In this document: in pieces, positions 10,209 to 27,957 of the stretch | Position numbering within the stretch: position 1 is the stretch's first letter | How the letters are laid out: each line of letters opens with the position of its first letter | Origin: DATAGF01 sp963813355 | GTDB lineage: Bacteria; Actinomycetota; Thermoleophilia; Miltoncostaeales; Miltoncostaeaceae | Assembly (NCBI GenBank): GCA_963813355.1 | Contig: CAWEYS010000022.1 | Span: 186,001 to 250,000 of the forward strand | DNA: 64,000 nt | Direction of reading: 5' to 3' | Notes under the pieces: model-generated | Database searches by the model: none | Seen by the model: the letters and a program-made list of their open reading frames with translations, nothing else | Told to the model about the DNA's origin: nothing | Translations under genes and position numbers: made by a program

Positions 10209-11975
10209 TCAGGAGCCGGGCGGCCCCAGGCCGTTCTGGTCGACCACCGACTGGAGGGCGGCGGCGAACTGGGCGTGGCCGGCGACGCTGGGGTGGACGC
10301 CGGTGTCGGCGCTGATGATCCAGTAGTCGGTCGAGCCGCAGAAGCTGAAGAAGTTCGTGACCTCGAGCTCGGTCTGGGCTGCCTCGGACTGCACGCTGGC
10401 GCCGTCAACCGGCTGGCCGAGCTGCTCGCCGACGCAGATCGTGTTGCCCGGCGGCACGCCCACCGGGAAGAGGGGCGGGGCCATCAGGAAGACCCGGCTG
10501 CCGAAGCCGGGCGCCCCCTGCACGGCCTGGGCCACGTTGGCGTTCAGGACCTCGGAGAGGATCCGCAGCGACGCCACGCTGAACACCGAGGACGCCGGGA
10601 TCGCCTGGTGGTACTGGGAGACCACCAGGCGGTTGCCGGGCGCCACGAGCAGCGCGGCGATGACCGCGCGCAGGCGCGGGACCAGCTGCTGCTGGGTGAT
10701 GAAGCGCTGAAGGCAGGCGCGGAAGGCCGACTCGCTCAGCGTGAAGTCGCAGCCGATGCCCTTGCCGAGCAGGAAGATGTCGAGGAGCGGGTTGGCGCCC
10801 AGCGTCAGCACGGTCAGGTCGGGGTCGTCGGCGACGACGCCGGCCAGGGTGTCGTTCAGCTGCCCGCCGGCGAGCCAGTCGGAGGGCGTCGAGCCCGACA
10901 CGGCGCGGTTGGCGAAGGCCGAGGACGGGATGTCGTTCGCCCGGGCGAACTGCGCCGGCCACGCGACCCCGTTGCCGTAGCCGTAGTCCGACGACCAGGC
11001 CGCCCCGCCGCCCGAGCTCGGGCCGTTGGAGGAGTTGGAGGAGCAGCGGTCGTTGAGCTGGGTCGGCGGGATGCAGAACGGCAGCTGGGTCACGCCCATC
11101 GCAGTGCCGTCGCCCATGTAGCCGAAGCCGGCGGTCACCGAGTCGCCGATGGCGCGCATGGTGAAGGGGCGGACGGCGATCGGCAGCGCGGCGACGGTCA
11201 CGCCGGCATCGTTCGTCGCCCGCATGGCCAGCCGGTCGGACCCGCCCGCCGGCGACGGCGCGCGGTAGCGCACCAGGGTGAGCCCCGGCGCCCGCTGCGC
11301 GACCGACACGGCGCCGCGCCGCGGCCCGGCCTCCAGCCCGATGCGGGGCGCGTCGCCCATGCACCGGAGCGCGATCAGCGTCGTGCGCCCGGCGGTCGCG
11401 CGCGTCGGCGACTGGTCGCAGACCGGCGGCGGCCGCGCGGCCAGGCGCGCGTGCCAGCGCGAGGGCGGCGGCAGCCGTACGGCGCGGCGGGCGGATGCGA
11501 CGTCGGCCGGCCGGCGCGCGTCGCGGGCGACCAGCCGGCTCTGGGCGACGATCCGCGCGCGCACCGGGCCGTCGCCCGCGGCCGCACGCACCGCCGCGCT
11601 CGCGCCGGCGCCGAGCACGATGCGGTGGACCATGTGCACGCGGCCGCCGGGGCCGTCGAGCAGCAGGGGCTGGCGGGAGCCCGCGGCCGCGAGGGCGCGC
11701 CCGTCGGCCGCCCTCAGGCGCACGCGCACGACGCCCTGGTGGGTCGCCGTCGTCAGGTCGATCCGGCCGCGCGCCCGGCCGGCGACGGCGGGGTGGTCGG
11801 TGCCGATGTCGAGCACGATGCGCCCGGCCCCCTCGCCGGCGGTGGGGGCGTGCACGGTCACGCCCCCGACGGCCGGTGTCCCTGAGAGGAGGCCGGGCGC
11901 GGCGGCTGCGGGGGACCCCGCGGCGAGCGCGACCAGGGCGCCGACCGCGAGGCCGAGACGAGCGCGGCCGGTCAC
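10209..11975 (-). CDS. Secreted SGNH/GDSL-family hydrolase
   Basis: 588 residues from the GTG at 11975, with GGGAGG 8 nt upstream. Signal peptide at 1-26 (LGLAVGALVALAAGSPAAAAP). The first 250 residues are a beta-rich, cohesin/Ig-like region with Cys pairs. An SGNH hydrolase follows: block I MRAIGDSVTAGFG near 270-283, block II AVSGSTPSDWL, block III LTLGANPLLD, and block V DTGVHPSVAGH near the C-terminus. Esterase or lipase activity is likely; the substrate is unknown. Block III has Asn-Pro where Asn-Asp is usual. It is divergent from the endopeptidase-like gene, with 97 bp between. Confidence 0.82.
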   Translation of the reverse strand: MTGRARLGLAVGALVALAAGSPAAAAPGLLSGTPAVGGVTVHAPTAGEGAGRIVLDIGTDHPAVAGRARGRIDLTTATHQGVVRVRLRAADGRALAAAGSRQPLLLDGPGGRVHMVHRIVLGAGASAAVRAAAGDGPVRARIVAQSRLVARDARRPADVASARRAVRLPPPSRWHARLAARPPPVCDQSPTRATAGRTTLIALRCMGDAPRIGLEAGPRRGAVSVAQRAPGLTLVRYRAPSPAGGSDRLAMRATNDAGVTVAALPIAVRPFTMRAIGDSVTAGFGYMGDGTAMGVTQLPFCIPPTQLNDRCSSNSSNGPSSGGGAAWSSDYGYGNGVAWPAQFARANDIPSSAFANRAVSGSTPSDWLAGGQLNDTLAGVVADDPDLTVLTLGANPLLDIFLLGKGIGCDFTLSESAFRACLQRFITQQQLVPRLRAVIAALLVAPGNRLVVSQYHQAIPASSVFSVASLRILSEVLNANVAQAVQGAPGFGSRVFLMAPPLFPVGVPPGNTICVGEQLGQPVDGASVQSEAAQTELEVTNFFSFCGSTDYWIISADTGVHPSVAGHAQFAAALQSVVDQNGLGPPGS

Positions 11976-12059
11976 GGGCGGATCCTCCCCGGTGGTCTGA
12001 CGGCGCGTCAACCCGCGCAGTCCACAACGCGCATTGCACGGAAATTCCCCTGCTCTTGT

Positions 12060-12065
12060 TAGCGT
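12060..12065 (+). promoter_or_regulatory. -10 box of a leaderless promoter
   Basis: TAGCGT, 7 nt before the GTG at 12073. A TTGCAC further upstream is 20 nt away, too far for a normal -35. Confidence 0.4.
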
Positions 12066-12072
12066 CGGGACC

Positions 12073-12873
12073 GTGACGAGCTCTCGATCCTCACGCCGCC
12101 AGGCCCTCCACTGCTGCCCTGCCTGCGCCGCCTCGGTGGGCGGGCGCCGCCGGCACCGCGGCCGCGGCCCGTGGGCCTGGGTCGCGCTGCTGGCGCTCGT
12201 GGCGGCACTGGTACCGCTGGCCGCGTTCGACGGGGGCCCGTCCGAGCCGAGCGTCGCCCTGGCGGCCACGGCGCCCGCGCCCGACCCGCCGCCCCCGCCC
12301 CCCAAGCGCCCGGCCAAGAAGCCCGACCCGCCGGACCGGCCCCGGATCCAGTGGCGCGAGAGCCTGGCGCTCGGCACGCCCAACTCGGGCCGCCTGCAGA
12401 ACGGCGTGCGGATGCCGGTCGAGTGGCCGGGGCTCTACACGTACGACCCGCAGACGCAGCGCCCGCCCGGGAGCCCGCACCGCCGCTGGGGCACGGCGGC
12501 GCTCGTGCGGGACGTCCTCGAGCTCGGCGAGTGGTGGGCCCGCACCCACCCCAACCAGCCCCGCCTGGGCGTCGGCGACCTGACCCCGGAGGACGGCGGC
12601 TACGCGGTGGGCCACGCCTCGCACGAGAACGGGCTCGACGTCGACATCCGCCTGCCGCGCACGGACGGCGTCGAGGGGCCGGCCGATCCCGGGACGTACG
12701 ACCGCGAGCTCACGCAGCAGGTCGTGGACTACATGGTCGGCCTCGGTGCCCAGTACGTGTTCGTCGGCCCCAGCCTTGACGTGCACGGCCCCCCCGGCAT
12801 CGTCGTGACGTGGCCCAACCACGACGACCACCTCCACTGGCGGATCCCCGACCCGGACGGCATCGCGAACTGA
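12073..12873 (+). CDS. Penicillin-insensitive murein endopeptidase-like (M74/LAS) protein
   Basis: 266 residues from GTG 12073, chosen for the adjacent -10 box. A TM or signal segment at about 30-52 (WAWVALLALVAALVPLAAF) is followed by a Pro/Lys-rich linker. The catalytic region has GDLTPEDGG, GHASHENGLDVDI near 178-190 (zinc His and Asp) and DDHLHWRIP near 252, the His-x-His pattern of LAS metallopeptidases. MepA-type enzymes cut D-Ala-meso-Dap cross-links in peptidoglycan. Expected location is extracytoplasmic. Confidence 0.8.
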   Translation: MTSSRSSRRQALHCCPACAASVGGRRRHRGRGPWAWVALLALVAALVPLAAFDGGPSEPSVALAATAPAPDPPPPPPKRPAKKPDPPDRPRIQWRESLALGTPNSGRLQNGVRMPVEWPGLYTYDPQTQRPPGSPHRRWGTAALVRDVLELGEWWARTHPNQPRLGVGDLTPEDGGYAVGHASHENGLDVDIRLPRTDGVEGPADPGTYDRELTQQVVDYMVGLGAQYVFVGPSLDVHGPPGIVVTWPNHDDHLHWRIPDPDGIAN

Positions 12874-12922
12874 CCCTCATCCCGGCCGCGTAAGGGCCGG
12901 TCCCCCCGGGTAGGAGAGGCGG

Positions 12923-14242
12923 ATGTCCGTCGCCGCGGCGATCGATCCCGGCCTGGGGTCCCCCGACGCCTACGCCGTCGGCCTCCTCTTCGTCGGCATC
13001 GCCGTGCTCGTGGCGATCCTGGCGCTGAGCCACCAGCGGGCCCGGGCGTACTCGGCGAGCATCGTCTACCTGGCGATGGGCGCGGCGGCGGCGGCCGGGA
13101 TCGCCCTGCTCGACGCCCCGTGGCTCGACCTGCTCGACGACCACACGACGGTCGAGCGCGCCAGCGAGATCGCCGTGTTCGTCGCGCTCTTCGCGGCGGG
13201 GTTGCGCCTGGACCGGCGCCTGCGGTGGCGCGCATGGCGCTCCACCGCCCTGCTGCTCGGCGTCGTGATGCCGCTCACGATCGCCGCCGTCGCGGCCTTC
13301 GGCGCCTACGGGATGGGGCTCTCGGCCGGCGCGGCGATCGTGCTCGGCGCCGCGCTCGCCCCCACCGACCCGGTGCTCGCGGGCGAGCTCGGCGTGGGGC
13401 CGCCCGGCGAGCGGGACGAGGCCGAGCCCGCGTTCGCGCTGACCTCCGAGGCCGGGCTGAACGACGGCCTGGCCTTCCCCTTCGTGCTGCTCGGGCTGGT
13501 CGTGGCGGGCGGAGCCGGGCCCGGCGGGATCGCCGAGTGGCTGGCGGCCGACGTCGTCTACGCCACGCTGGCGGGCGTGGCGATCGGGGCGGCCGGGGGC
13601 TGGGCCCTGTCGGCCCTGGCCGCCCGGCTGCGCGAGCGCAGCCTCGTCGCCCGCGAGCTCGACGGCTGGGCCGCGCTCGGCGCCGTGCTGGCCATCTACG
13701 GGCTCACGCAGGTGGCCGGGGCGTACGGCTTCCTCGCGGCCTTCGCGGGTGGCATCGCCTTCCGCAGGCGCGAGCGCGACCACGAGTACAACACGAGCGT
13801 CCACGCGGGCGCCGCGACCGTCGAGAAGATGCTCGAGCTGGCCATGATCCTGCTGCTCGGCAGCCTGCTCACGCTGGACGGCCTCGAGGCCCCCGGCCTC
13901 GCGGGGTGGCTGCTCGCGCCGCTGCTGCTGCTCGTCGTGCGGCCGGCCGCCTCGGCGGTGGGGCTCGTCGGGTCGCCCATGCGGCCCCGCGAGCGCGCGT
14001 GGGTCGCCTGGTTCGGCGTCCGCGGGGTGGGCTCCCTCTACTACGCGGCGGCGGCGGTCGGCGCGGGGGTCCTGGCCCCCGCCGAGGGGGTGACCGTCGC
14101 CTGGACCGTGGTGGCGGTCGTCGTGGTCTCGATCGTGGTCCACGGCGTCACCGGCGCGCCCCTCACCCGGCGGCTGCTCGGCGAGCAGGCGCTGGCGGAG
14201 GAGCCCGCGGAGCGGGTGGCGGCGCGCGTTACGTCGCCGTGA
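12923..14242 (+). CDS. Na+/H+ antiporter, CPA1/NhaP type
   Basis: 439 residues, about 11-12 predicted transmembrane segments. ATG with GGAGAGG 5 nt upstream. CPA signatures are present: ALAPTDPVLAGELGVG and the ion-binding region SEAGLNDGLAFP (Asn-Asp pair). Exchanges monovalent cations for protons at the membrane. It follows the endopeptidase gene by 49 bp and converges on rpoC. Confidence 0.88.
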   Translation: MSVAAAIDPGLGSPDAYAVGLLFVGIAVLVAILALSHQRARAYSASIVYLAMGAAAAAGIALLDAPWLDLLDDHTTVERASEIAVFVALFAAGLRLDRRLRWRAWRSTALLLGVVMPLTIAAVAAFGAYGMGLSAGAAIVLGAALAPTDPVLAGELGVGPPGERDEAEPAFALTSEAGLNDGLAFPFVLLGLVVAGGAGPGGIAEWLAADVVYATLAGVAIGAAGGWALSALAARLRERSLVARELDGWAALGAVLAIYGLTQVAGAYGFLAAFAGGIAFRRRERDHEYNTSVHAGAATVEKMLELAMILLLGSLLTLDGLEAPGLAGWLLAPLLLLVVRPAASAVGLVGSPMRPRERAWVAWFGVRGVGSLYYAAAAVGAGVLAPAEGVTVAWTVVAVVVVSIVVHGVTGAPLTRRLLGEQALAEEPAERVAARVTSP

Positions 14243-14434
14243 CGATGCGGTGATCTCGGGAGAAACGGCTCCCTGAGACGGCGTGCGGCTCGTAGGATCG
14301 GGACCCGACGTGACGCCTCGGCCCGTCTCCGCCCTTCGGGTCACCGGGCGCGCCGCGCGAGCCGGCTCGCCCTCGCCCTCTCCGAGACGGGCCCCGGGAT
14401 CCTCCTCGGCGCGCTCTGCGCGGCGCGCGAGGGG

Positions 14435-14472
14435 GTGTGCCAATTGGCCACGGCGCCGTCGGCCAATTGGCC
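14435..14472. repeat. Dispersed twin palindrome, copy B
   Basis: TGTGCCAATTGGCC and GGCCAATTGGCC, AATT centres 23 bp apart. Same layout as the copies at 3716-3753 and 33776-33813. Confidence 0.65.
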
Positions 14473-14628
14473 CGCCGGCCACTTCGTCCGCCGAGCCGCT
14501 CGCCCTCGGCGACGGCGGCCGGGGTAGGCGCGATCTCAGGCGGGGAGCTCGCTCGGGACCCCGATGCGCTCGAAGAGCCGGTCCTCGGCGCAAGTCCGGC
14601 TGAAGTCCGGGCCGCGCCCCGGAACGAC

Positions 14629-14652
14629 GGAGGCCCGCTCGCGCGGGCCTCC
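14629..14652 (-). terminator. Terminator-like hairpin after rpoC
   Basis: Perfect 10-bp stem GGAGGCCCGC/GCGGGCCTCC with a 4-nt loop, 28 nt past the rpoC stop. No T-run follows, so termination may need Rho or rely on stem strength alone. Confidence 0.5.
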
Positions 14653-14679
14653 GGATCGTGCGTCGGCGAGGCGGGAGGC

Positions 14680-19206
<4,527 letters not shown>

Positions 19207-19335
19207 TCCCGCGCCTTTCTCGTGTGCCGCGCCCGCCCACATGCGCGCCCGCGGCGTGACTCCGCCCGTTCGTCGCGGCGTGGCCGGGGCCCGGGCCGCC
19301 TCGCGGCGCCCGCGCCCCGGTCCCGCCGACCCCCT

Positions 19336-23133
<3,798 letters not shown>

Positions 23134-23209
23134 GTCGCGAGGCCTCCTGACGAGAGCGGGCGGATGGCGGCAGCGGTGCGTCGGGCGTCCGGCGCGGGCG
23201 TAACGACAA

Positions 23210-23238
23210 ACTCTAGCAGCCTTGTCGGGGCATGGCTA
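23210..23238 (-). promoter_or_regulatory. Putative rpoB promoter
   Basis: Minus strand TAGCCA (23238-23233), 17-nt spacer, TAGAGT (23215-23210), giving a leader of about 70 nt before rpoB. The -35 matches consensus only partly. The rest of the 260-bp gap 23134-23393 shows nothing else clear. Confidence 0.35.
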
Positions 23239-23381
23239 CCAGGGCTCGCCGCCCACGGCGGCGGAGCCGGCTGGGGCCGCACGCGGCGGGCGGCCTCCCT
23301 CAATCGGACCCGGCGTCCAAGGTCTCGAATGCTAGCACCGCCTCCGGCCGGCCCGACGTGGCCGTCGCCCGGGCCCTCCTG

Positions 23382-23387
23382 CATACT
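23382..23387 (+). promoter_or_regulatory. -10 box of a leaderless promoter
   Basis: CATACT, 6 nt before the ATG at 23394, with no Shine-Dalgarno sequence. Confidence 0.35.
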
Positions 23388-23393
23388 GGCGCG

Positions 23394-23894
23394 ATGTCGT
23401 CGCTGCCCTCTTACGCCGACGGGGGCTCGGACGCGCCGGTGGACGGCCGCCTCCGCGGGCTCCTCGAGACCACGCACCTGCTGTGGACCGCGCCCGAGGA
23501 GCGGCGCCGCATGCGCGCCTTCGGCTTCCGGCCGGCCGTCGAGCCGGGCGTGCTCAAGCGCGAGTGGCGCGGCCTCGCCGTGCGCGTGTCGGACTCCGGC
23601 ATCCGCGCGGCGCGCCCGGGCCGCGGCGAGCTCGCCTGGGTCGCCGCCGACCGGGCGCTGCTCCTGGACGGCGAGCCCTACTCCGGCGGGCGTGCCGGCC
23701 TCGACCTGGTCCAGGAGCTGCTCGACCTGATCAGCGCCTACGAGCGCTGGATCGAGGCGCGCGAGGGGCGCGAGGGGCGGATCCAGCGGAGCGTCGAGGC
23801 CTTCCCCGACCGCCGCCCCATGAACGCCCTGGCCGAGACCCGGCGCCTCCAGCGGCTGCTCCACACCCCCCGCGCCCGCGGCCGCGGCCGCTAG
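23394..23894 (+). CDS. Protein of unknown function
   Basis: 166 residues, no recognised family. It has a Gly/Asp-rich start, two short beta-rich stretches (GLAVRVSDSGIR, ELAWVAADRALLLDG), then a charged helical C-terminus (LVQELLDLISAYERWIEAREG). No signal peptide or TM segment. Codon bias matches the neighbours. It sits alone on the plus strand between rpoB and the small minus-strand gene. Its TAG stop is shared base for base with the stop of that gene within the palindrome CTAG. Confidence 0.6.
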   Translation: MSSLPSYADGGSDAPVDGRLRGLLETTHLLWTAPEERRRMRAFGFRPAVEPGVLKREWRGLAVRVSDSGIRAARPGRGELAWVAADRALLLDGEPYSGGRAGLDLVQELLDLISAYERWIEAREGREGRIQRSVEAFPDRRPMNALAETRRLQRLLHTPRARGRGR

Positions 23895-24091
23895 AACTTC
23901 CCGGGAACGCCTCCGCCCTTGACCACGGACAGGTCCTCCAGCCACCCCTGCAGCCGCGCGTAGTCCTTGTCGTCCGAGTCGAGCGTCGCGAGCGCCGCGT
24001 TCACCTCGTCGGCGACGTCGTCGACGTTGGACTTGTTGGCGGTCGACACCTTGTCGCGCAGCGAGCTCTTGAGGGCCTGCTCGAGGGGCAT
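23891..24091 (-). CDS. Small protein of unknown function
   Basis: 66 residues from an ATG with GGAGG 7 nt upstream: MPLEQALKSSLRDKVSTANK, followed by an acidic helical middle (VDDVADEVNAALATLDSDDK) and a glycine-rich end. It is probably a soluble helical protein. The longer in-frame extension upstream is Arg-rich and lacks a start signal, so I rejected it. Tail-to-tail overlap with the plus-strand gene is 4 bp. Confidence 0.55.
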   Translation of the reverse strand: MPLEQALKSSLRDKVSTANKSNVDDVADEVNAALATLDSDDKDYARLQGWLEDLSVVKGGGVPGKF

Positions 24092-24248
24092 GGCGGTCCT
24101 CCCGGGTCGAGGATGAGAACGGTCCGCCGACACCGCGCGGCGGCGTCGAGATTGTGCGCGATCGCACGACCGCGGTGTCCAGACCGCCACGGGGCTCGAG
24201 GACCCCTCGCTGCCGTCCGGCGCGCCTACCCCCGGGCCGGCCCCGCCG

Positions 24249-26370
24249 TCACCGGACCCGGATCGTCCGCGAGACGACCGCCGGGTTGCCGGCCCGGTCG
24301 CGGAGGTCGAGGCGCACGCGGTAGCGGCCCGGGCTGAGGCGGCCGAGCGAGATCGCCCGCAGCGGGCCGGGCTTCAGCCTGATGGTGCGCAGTGAGACGC
24401 TCCGGCCCGACGACGTGCGCAGGTCGACCGTCGTGGCCAGGGTCCCGGTGGTGCCGGCGTCGGCGGCGGCGACGATCAGGCGCGCCTCGCGCCGGGCGCC
24501 GCTCGCACGCGCCCCGGCCCGGGCGTGCGCCCGCCGCACCTTGGCGAGCCGCACCGCGCGGACCACCAGCTGCGGGCGGGTGTTGTCCACCTGGACCGCC
24601 CAGTCGCTACCCCCGAGGTTGCCGGAGAAGTCCTTGGCCTGGACGGACAGCGCGTGCCAGCCGTCCGGCAGCCGGCGGGTGTCGACGCTGATGCCGCGCG
24701 GGTAGGTCTGGGCCCGGCGCACGGCCGGCGTCCCGTCGAGGCGCAGCGACCACTGCGTGACCCTGGAGCGCGACAGCGCTTTGAAGCGGACCGTGACCCT
24801 TCCGCGCACCGAGCTGAGCGGGGCCGGCTCGATCGCGGCGAGGCGTGGGGCGTCGATGTTCACCCGCACCCGCCCGGCGCCGAAGGTCGTGTCCGGACCG
24901 GGGACGCCGAGGTCGACCGCGAGCCCGGTGAGCTGGCCCCGCACCTCGCCGGCGGACGGGAACCTCCCCGCGCGCCGCTCGGCCGCGAGCAGGACGGCGG
25001 CGGCGCCCGCCGCGTTCGGGGCGGCGATCGAGGTCCCCCCCACCGACCGGAGGCCGTTCGGCCCCATCAACCGCGTGTCCGTCGGCGCCACGACGTCCGG
25101 CTTCATGCGCCCGTCGTCGGTGGGGCCCTGGGACGAGTACGCCTTGAAGCCGTCCCCGCGCCAGTTGACCGCCCCGACCGACACGGCGCCCGCGGCGTCG
25201 CCCGGCGTGGGCAGGCTGCTCACGGCGGTCCCGCCGATGTCGGCCAGCCCGATCTCGCGCGAGAACAGGGTGAGGGGGCCGACCGGCGGCGGTCCCGACT
25301 GCAGCACGGCGCGCAGCCGGAAGGTCCCGTCCGCCGGTGGCGAGTAGCCGGTGATGCGCTCGGAGGGCGGCGCGCCGGCCGACTGGCGGTCGCTCGAGCC
25401 CATGACGGGGATCCAGGCCCCGCTCACGTCCTGGCGCTCGAGCACGAGGTCGATGTCCGTCGCCGGCCCGCCGGGCGGCGACGTCCACGACAGCGCGAAG
25501 GTGATCGGCAGCCCGGCCGCGCGGGGGAAGGTCCAGCTGTCGCCGTTGGGCCAGTCGAGGTCGCCGTCGCGCGTCGGCGTCGTCCCACTCGCCGCCCCAG
25601 CTCAGCTGGGCGTAGTTGCCGGCGGAGTTGAACCACAGGATCCCCGCGGCCGCGGCGCGGTCGACGGCGCGCGCGGTGGGGCTGGTCCCGTCGAAGGGCC
25701 CCTCGATGAAGCTGTTCGAGTGGACGACGATGTCCACGCGCCGCGCGATGAGCGTGTCCACGGCCGCGAGGAAGTCCGACTCGGTGTGGTAGTTGACGAG
25801 CAGGTACCGGGCCCGGGGCGCGTAGTCGAAGACGGTCTGGGCGACGAGCTCGCCGTGGTTGGTGCGGTTGCCGTAGGCGTTGCTCCCCGCCAGGCCGCCG
25901 GCGGCGTCGAAGGACAGCGTCTCGAGCCGGCCGGCCGGCGGGAGCTCGCCCCGGGCCTGCTGCGTCGCCAGGGTCTGGCCGAAGCCGAGGTCCAGCACGG
26001 CGATCACGACCCCGTCCCCGCCCGAGGCGACCCGGCCCAGCACGTCGGCCCCGCTGCGCTCCACCCCCTGCGACACGGCGGCGGCGTCGGCGAAGGCGGC
26101 CGACGCGACCCGCGCGCCGGCGACGCCGGGCAGCCGGGAGAGGGCGCGGGCGCGGGCGGGGTCGGCCACCACCTGGAGCTGGGCCCCCCGGCGCCGCTGG
26201 ACCTTCAGGCCGCCTCGCCCGAGAGCGGCGACGGCCGTGGCGACCTCGCCGCGCTCGGCCTGCACCGAGATCGCGCGCGGCCGAGCGGACGCCTCGGGCG
26301 CCGCCGCGCCCGCGGCGAGTGCGACGACGGCCGCGAGGCCGAGCGCCGCGCCGGCGGCCCGGCGGACCAT
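24249..26370 (-). CDS. Secreted subtilase (S8-like), second of tandem pair, frameshifted
   Basis: About 706 residues once one extra base near 25570 is removed, where WGGEWDDADA must join DGDLDW. The ATG shares one base with the upstream gene's stop (TGATG). Signal peptide at about 1-30 (LGLAAVVALAAGAAAPEASA), then an inhibitor-like prodomain. Catalytic candidates are Asp in VIAVLDLGFG, His in NRTNHGELVAQ and Ser in GGTSIAAPNAAGAAAVL. A YSSQGPTDDGRMKPDVVAP block is shared with the first copy. Two Ig-like beta domains follow at the C-terminus. Likely an extracellular serine protease. Confidence 0.8.
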
Positions 26371-27842
26371 CAGCGGGCCCCGCGCAGTACCCGGGTCCTC
26401 ACCGCCACGTTGCCGGCCATGTCCTCGGCCGAGACGAAGACGCGGTAGCGCCCCGGCCGCAGCACGGGGAGCCGGACGCCCAGCGCCGGCCGTCGGACCG
26501 CGCGCAGCGATCGCCCGTTCAGTGTGACCCGCACGAGCCGGATGGTACCGTCGTCCGGCGCCCGCACCCTGATCACCGGGCGGCGGGCGGCGGTGACGCG
26601 CAGCGCGAGCCGCGGGGCCGCGGTGTCGAGCCGCGCCATGCCCGCCCCGTAGAGCGGGTCGGGGCCCCGCGCGCCGAGGTCGAGCGCGCCGGCGGTCAGG
26701 GCGCCCCGCAGGTCGGCCGGCCCGGCGGGGAGGCCGGCCGCGATGCGGGCCTGGCGCAGCAGGGCGGCGGCGCCGGCGAGGTGGGCCGTCGCGGCCGACG
26801 TGCCGGCGGTCCCCGGCCACTCCGGGTTCGACGTCACGTAGGTCGGGCCGACGAGGTCCGGCTTGGCTCGCCCGTCGTCGGTGGGGCCCTGGGACGAGTA
26901 GGGCTCGAGGGCGGTGCCGGTCCACTTGACGGCTCCGACGGTGAGCGCGCCCGCCGCGTCGCCGGGCGTGGGGATGCTCCCCTGGGCCACCGCGAGCGTG
27001 CCGAACCCGACGGTCTGCGAGAAGAGCGTCAGCTCGGCCGGCGGCCCGGCCTCCTGCCGCACGACCAGCCGCCACGAGCCCGCTCCCGCCGTGAGCGGGG
27101 TCGTCGCGGCGTGCGTCGGGCCAGCGGGGGCGCTGCGCTGGACCTCGGCCCACGCGCCGGCCGCGTCGAGGCTCTCCACCGCGACGCTCGCGCGGGCGGC
27201 GGCCGAGGCCCAGGAGAGGCTGAACAGCAGCGGTGTCCCCGGCGCCGGCGCGATCGGGATGACGGCCCCCTCCGCCGGCGCGAGCCCGCGCCAGTGGCGC
27301 TGGCCGTAGTTGCCCACCGAGTTCAGCCACAGCACCCCCGCCGCGGCGGCCCCGTCGACCGCGCGGGCGGCCGGACCGGTGCCGTCGAAGGGCGGGCTGA
27401 GGAACGAGTTGGAGTGGCTCACGATCGGGATGCCCTGGGCCACGATCCAGGCGACGGCCTCCCGGAACTGGTCCGGGGTCCGGTAGCCGACCAGCGCCAG
27501 CCGGGCCTCGGGGGCGAGGTCGTGGACGAGCTCGGCCATGCGCACCCCGTGCTGGGTGGGGATGCCGAACTCCGTCAGGCCGTCGAGCCCCCCCAGGGGG
27601 TCGAAGCTGCGGATGGTGAGCGCCTCGCGCGGGGGCAGCTCACCGAGGGCGATCGAGCGGTCGAGGCCGGCGAAGCCCTCGTCCAGGATCGCGACGGTCT
27701 GGCCCTGGCCGAGGATCCCCCGGCTCCAGAGGACGTCGGCCCCCATGCGCAGGCCGCCCTGGCTGACGATCGCCCCGTGCGCCGGGGCCGCCAGGGCCGC
27801 GGCGGCGACGGCGGCGGCCGCGACCGTGATGAGCGTCCTCAC
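26370..27842 (-). CDS. Secreted subtilase (S8-like), first of tandem pair
   Basis: 490 residues from a GTG at 27842, directly before a signal peptide (LITVAAAAVAAAALAAPAHG). Asp in TVAILDEGFAGLD, His in IPTQHGVRMAELV and Ser in GTAGTSAATAHLAGAAALL; the last departs from the usual GTSxAxP. A YSSQGPTDDGRAKPDLVGP block matches the second copy, so the two genes are paralogues. A single beta domain follows the protease. No Shine-Dalgarno sequence or leaderless box is evident. It lies 115 bp after rplL, inside the usual rplL-rpoB junction. Confidence 0.78.
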   Translation of the reverse strand: MRTLITVAAAAVAAAALAAPAHGAIVSQGGLRMGADVLWSRGILGQGQTVAILDEGFAGLDRSIALGELPPREALTIRSFDPLGGLDGLTEFGIPTQHGVRMAELVHDLAPEARLALVGYRTPDQFREAVAWIVAQGIPIVSHSNSFLSPPFDGTGPAARAVDGAAAAGVLWLNSVGNYGQRHWRGLAPAEGAVIPIAPAPGTPLLFSLSWASAAARASVAVESLDAAGAWAEVQRSAPAGPTHAATTPLTAGAGSWRLVVRQEAGPPAELTLFSQTVGFGTLAVAQGSIPTPGDAAGALTVGAVKWTGTALEPYSSQGPTDDGRAKPDLVGPTYVTSNPEWPGTAGTSAATAHLAGAAALLRQARIAAGLPAGPADLRGALTAGALDLGARGPDPLYGAGMARLDTAAPRLALRVTAARRPVIRVRAPDDGTIRLVRVTLNGRSLRAVRRPALGVRLPVLRPGRYRVFVSAEDMAGNVAVRTRVLRGAR

Positions 27843-27903
27843 GGCGGGCCAAGCAATCAGACCCTCCCCTGGGCGTCCAGCGGCGCGGGTCGGGCGACGA
27901 GCC

Positions 27904-27932
27904 CGATCGGCCGCCGCGCGGGTGGCCGATCG
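27904..27932 (-). terminator. Terminator-like hairpin after rplL
   Basis: Perfect 9-bp stem CGATCGGCC/GGCCGATCG with an 11-nt loop, 26 nt after the rplL stop. No T-run. It may separate the ribosomal operon from the subtilases. Confidence 0.45.
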
Positions 27933-27957
27933 GCACGCCGACACCCCCGACCCCGGC

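Larger units (their letters stand above)
14243..14679. other. Convergent intergenic region, no gene
   Basis: 437 bp between the antiporter and rpoC 3' ends. It contains the twin palindrome copy B and the rpoC terminator-like hairpin. A weak imperfect stem (14252-14277) just after the antiporter stop could be its terminator. A 106-codon open frame at 14283 has no family likeness or start signal, so I do not call it. Confidence 0.6.

Noticed and set aside
11976..12383. Longer N-terminus for the SGNH hydrolase
   Set aside because: It would cross the divergent promoter and put a signal peptide inside the protein; GTG 11975 has a good Shine-Dalgarno sequence.
14283..14603. Possible small gene between the antiporter and rpoC
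   Set aside because: Low-complexity Arg/Pro/Gly product, no start signal, overlaps the palindromic repeat and terminator region.
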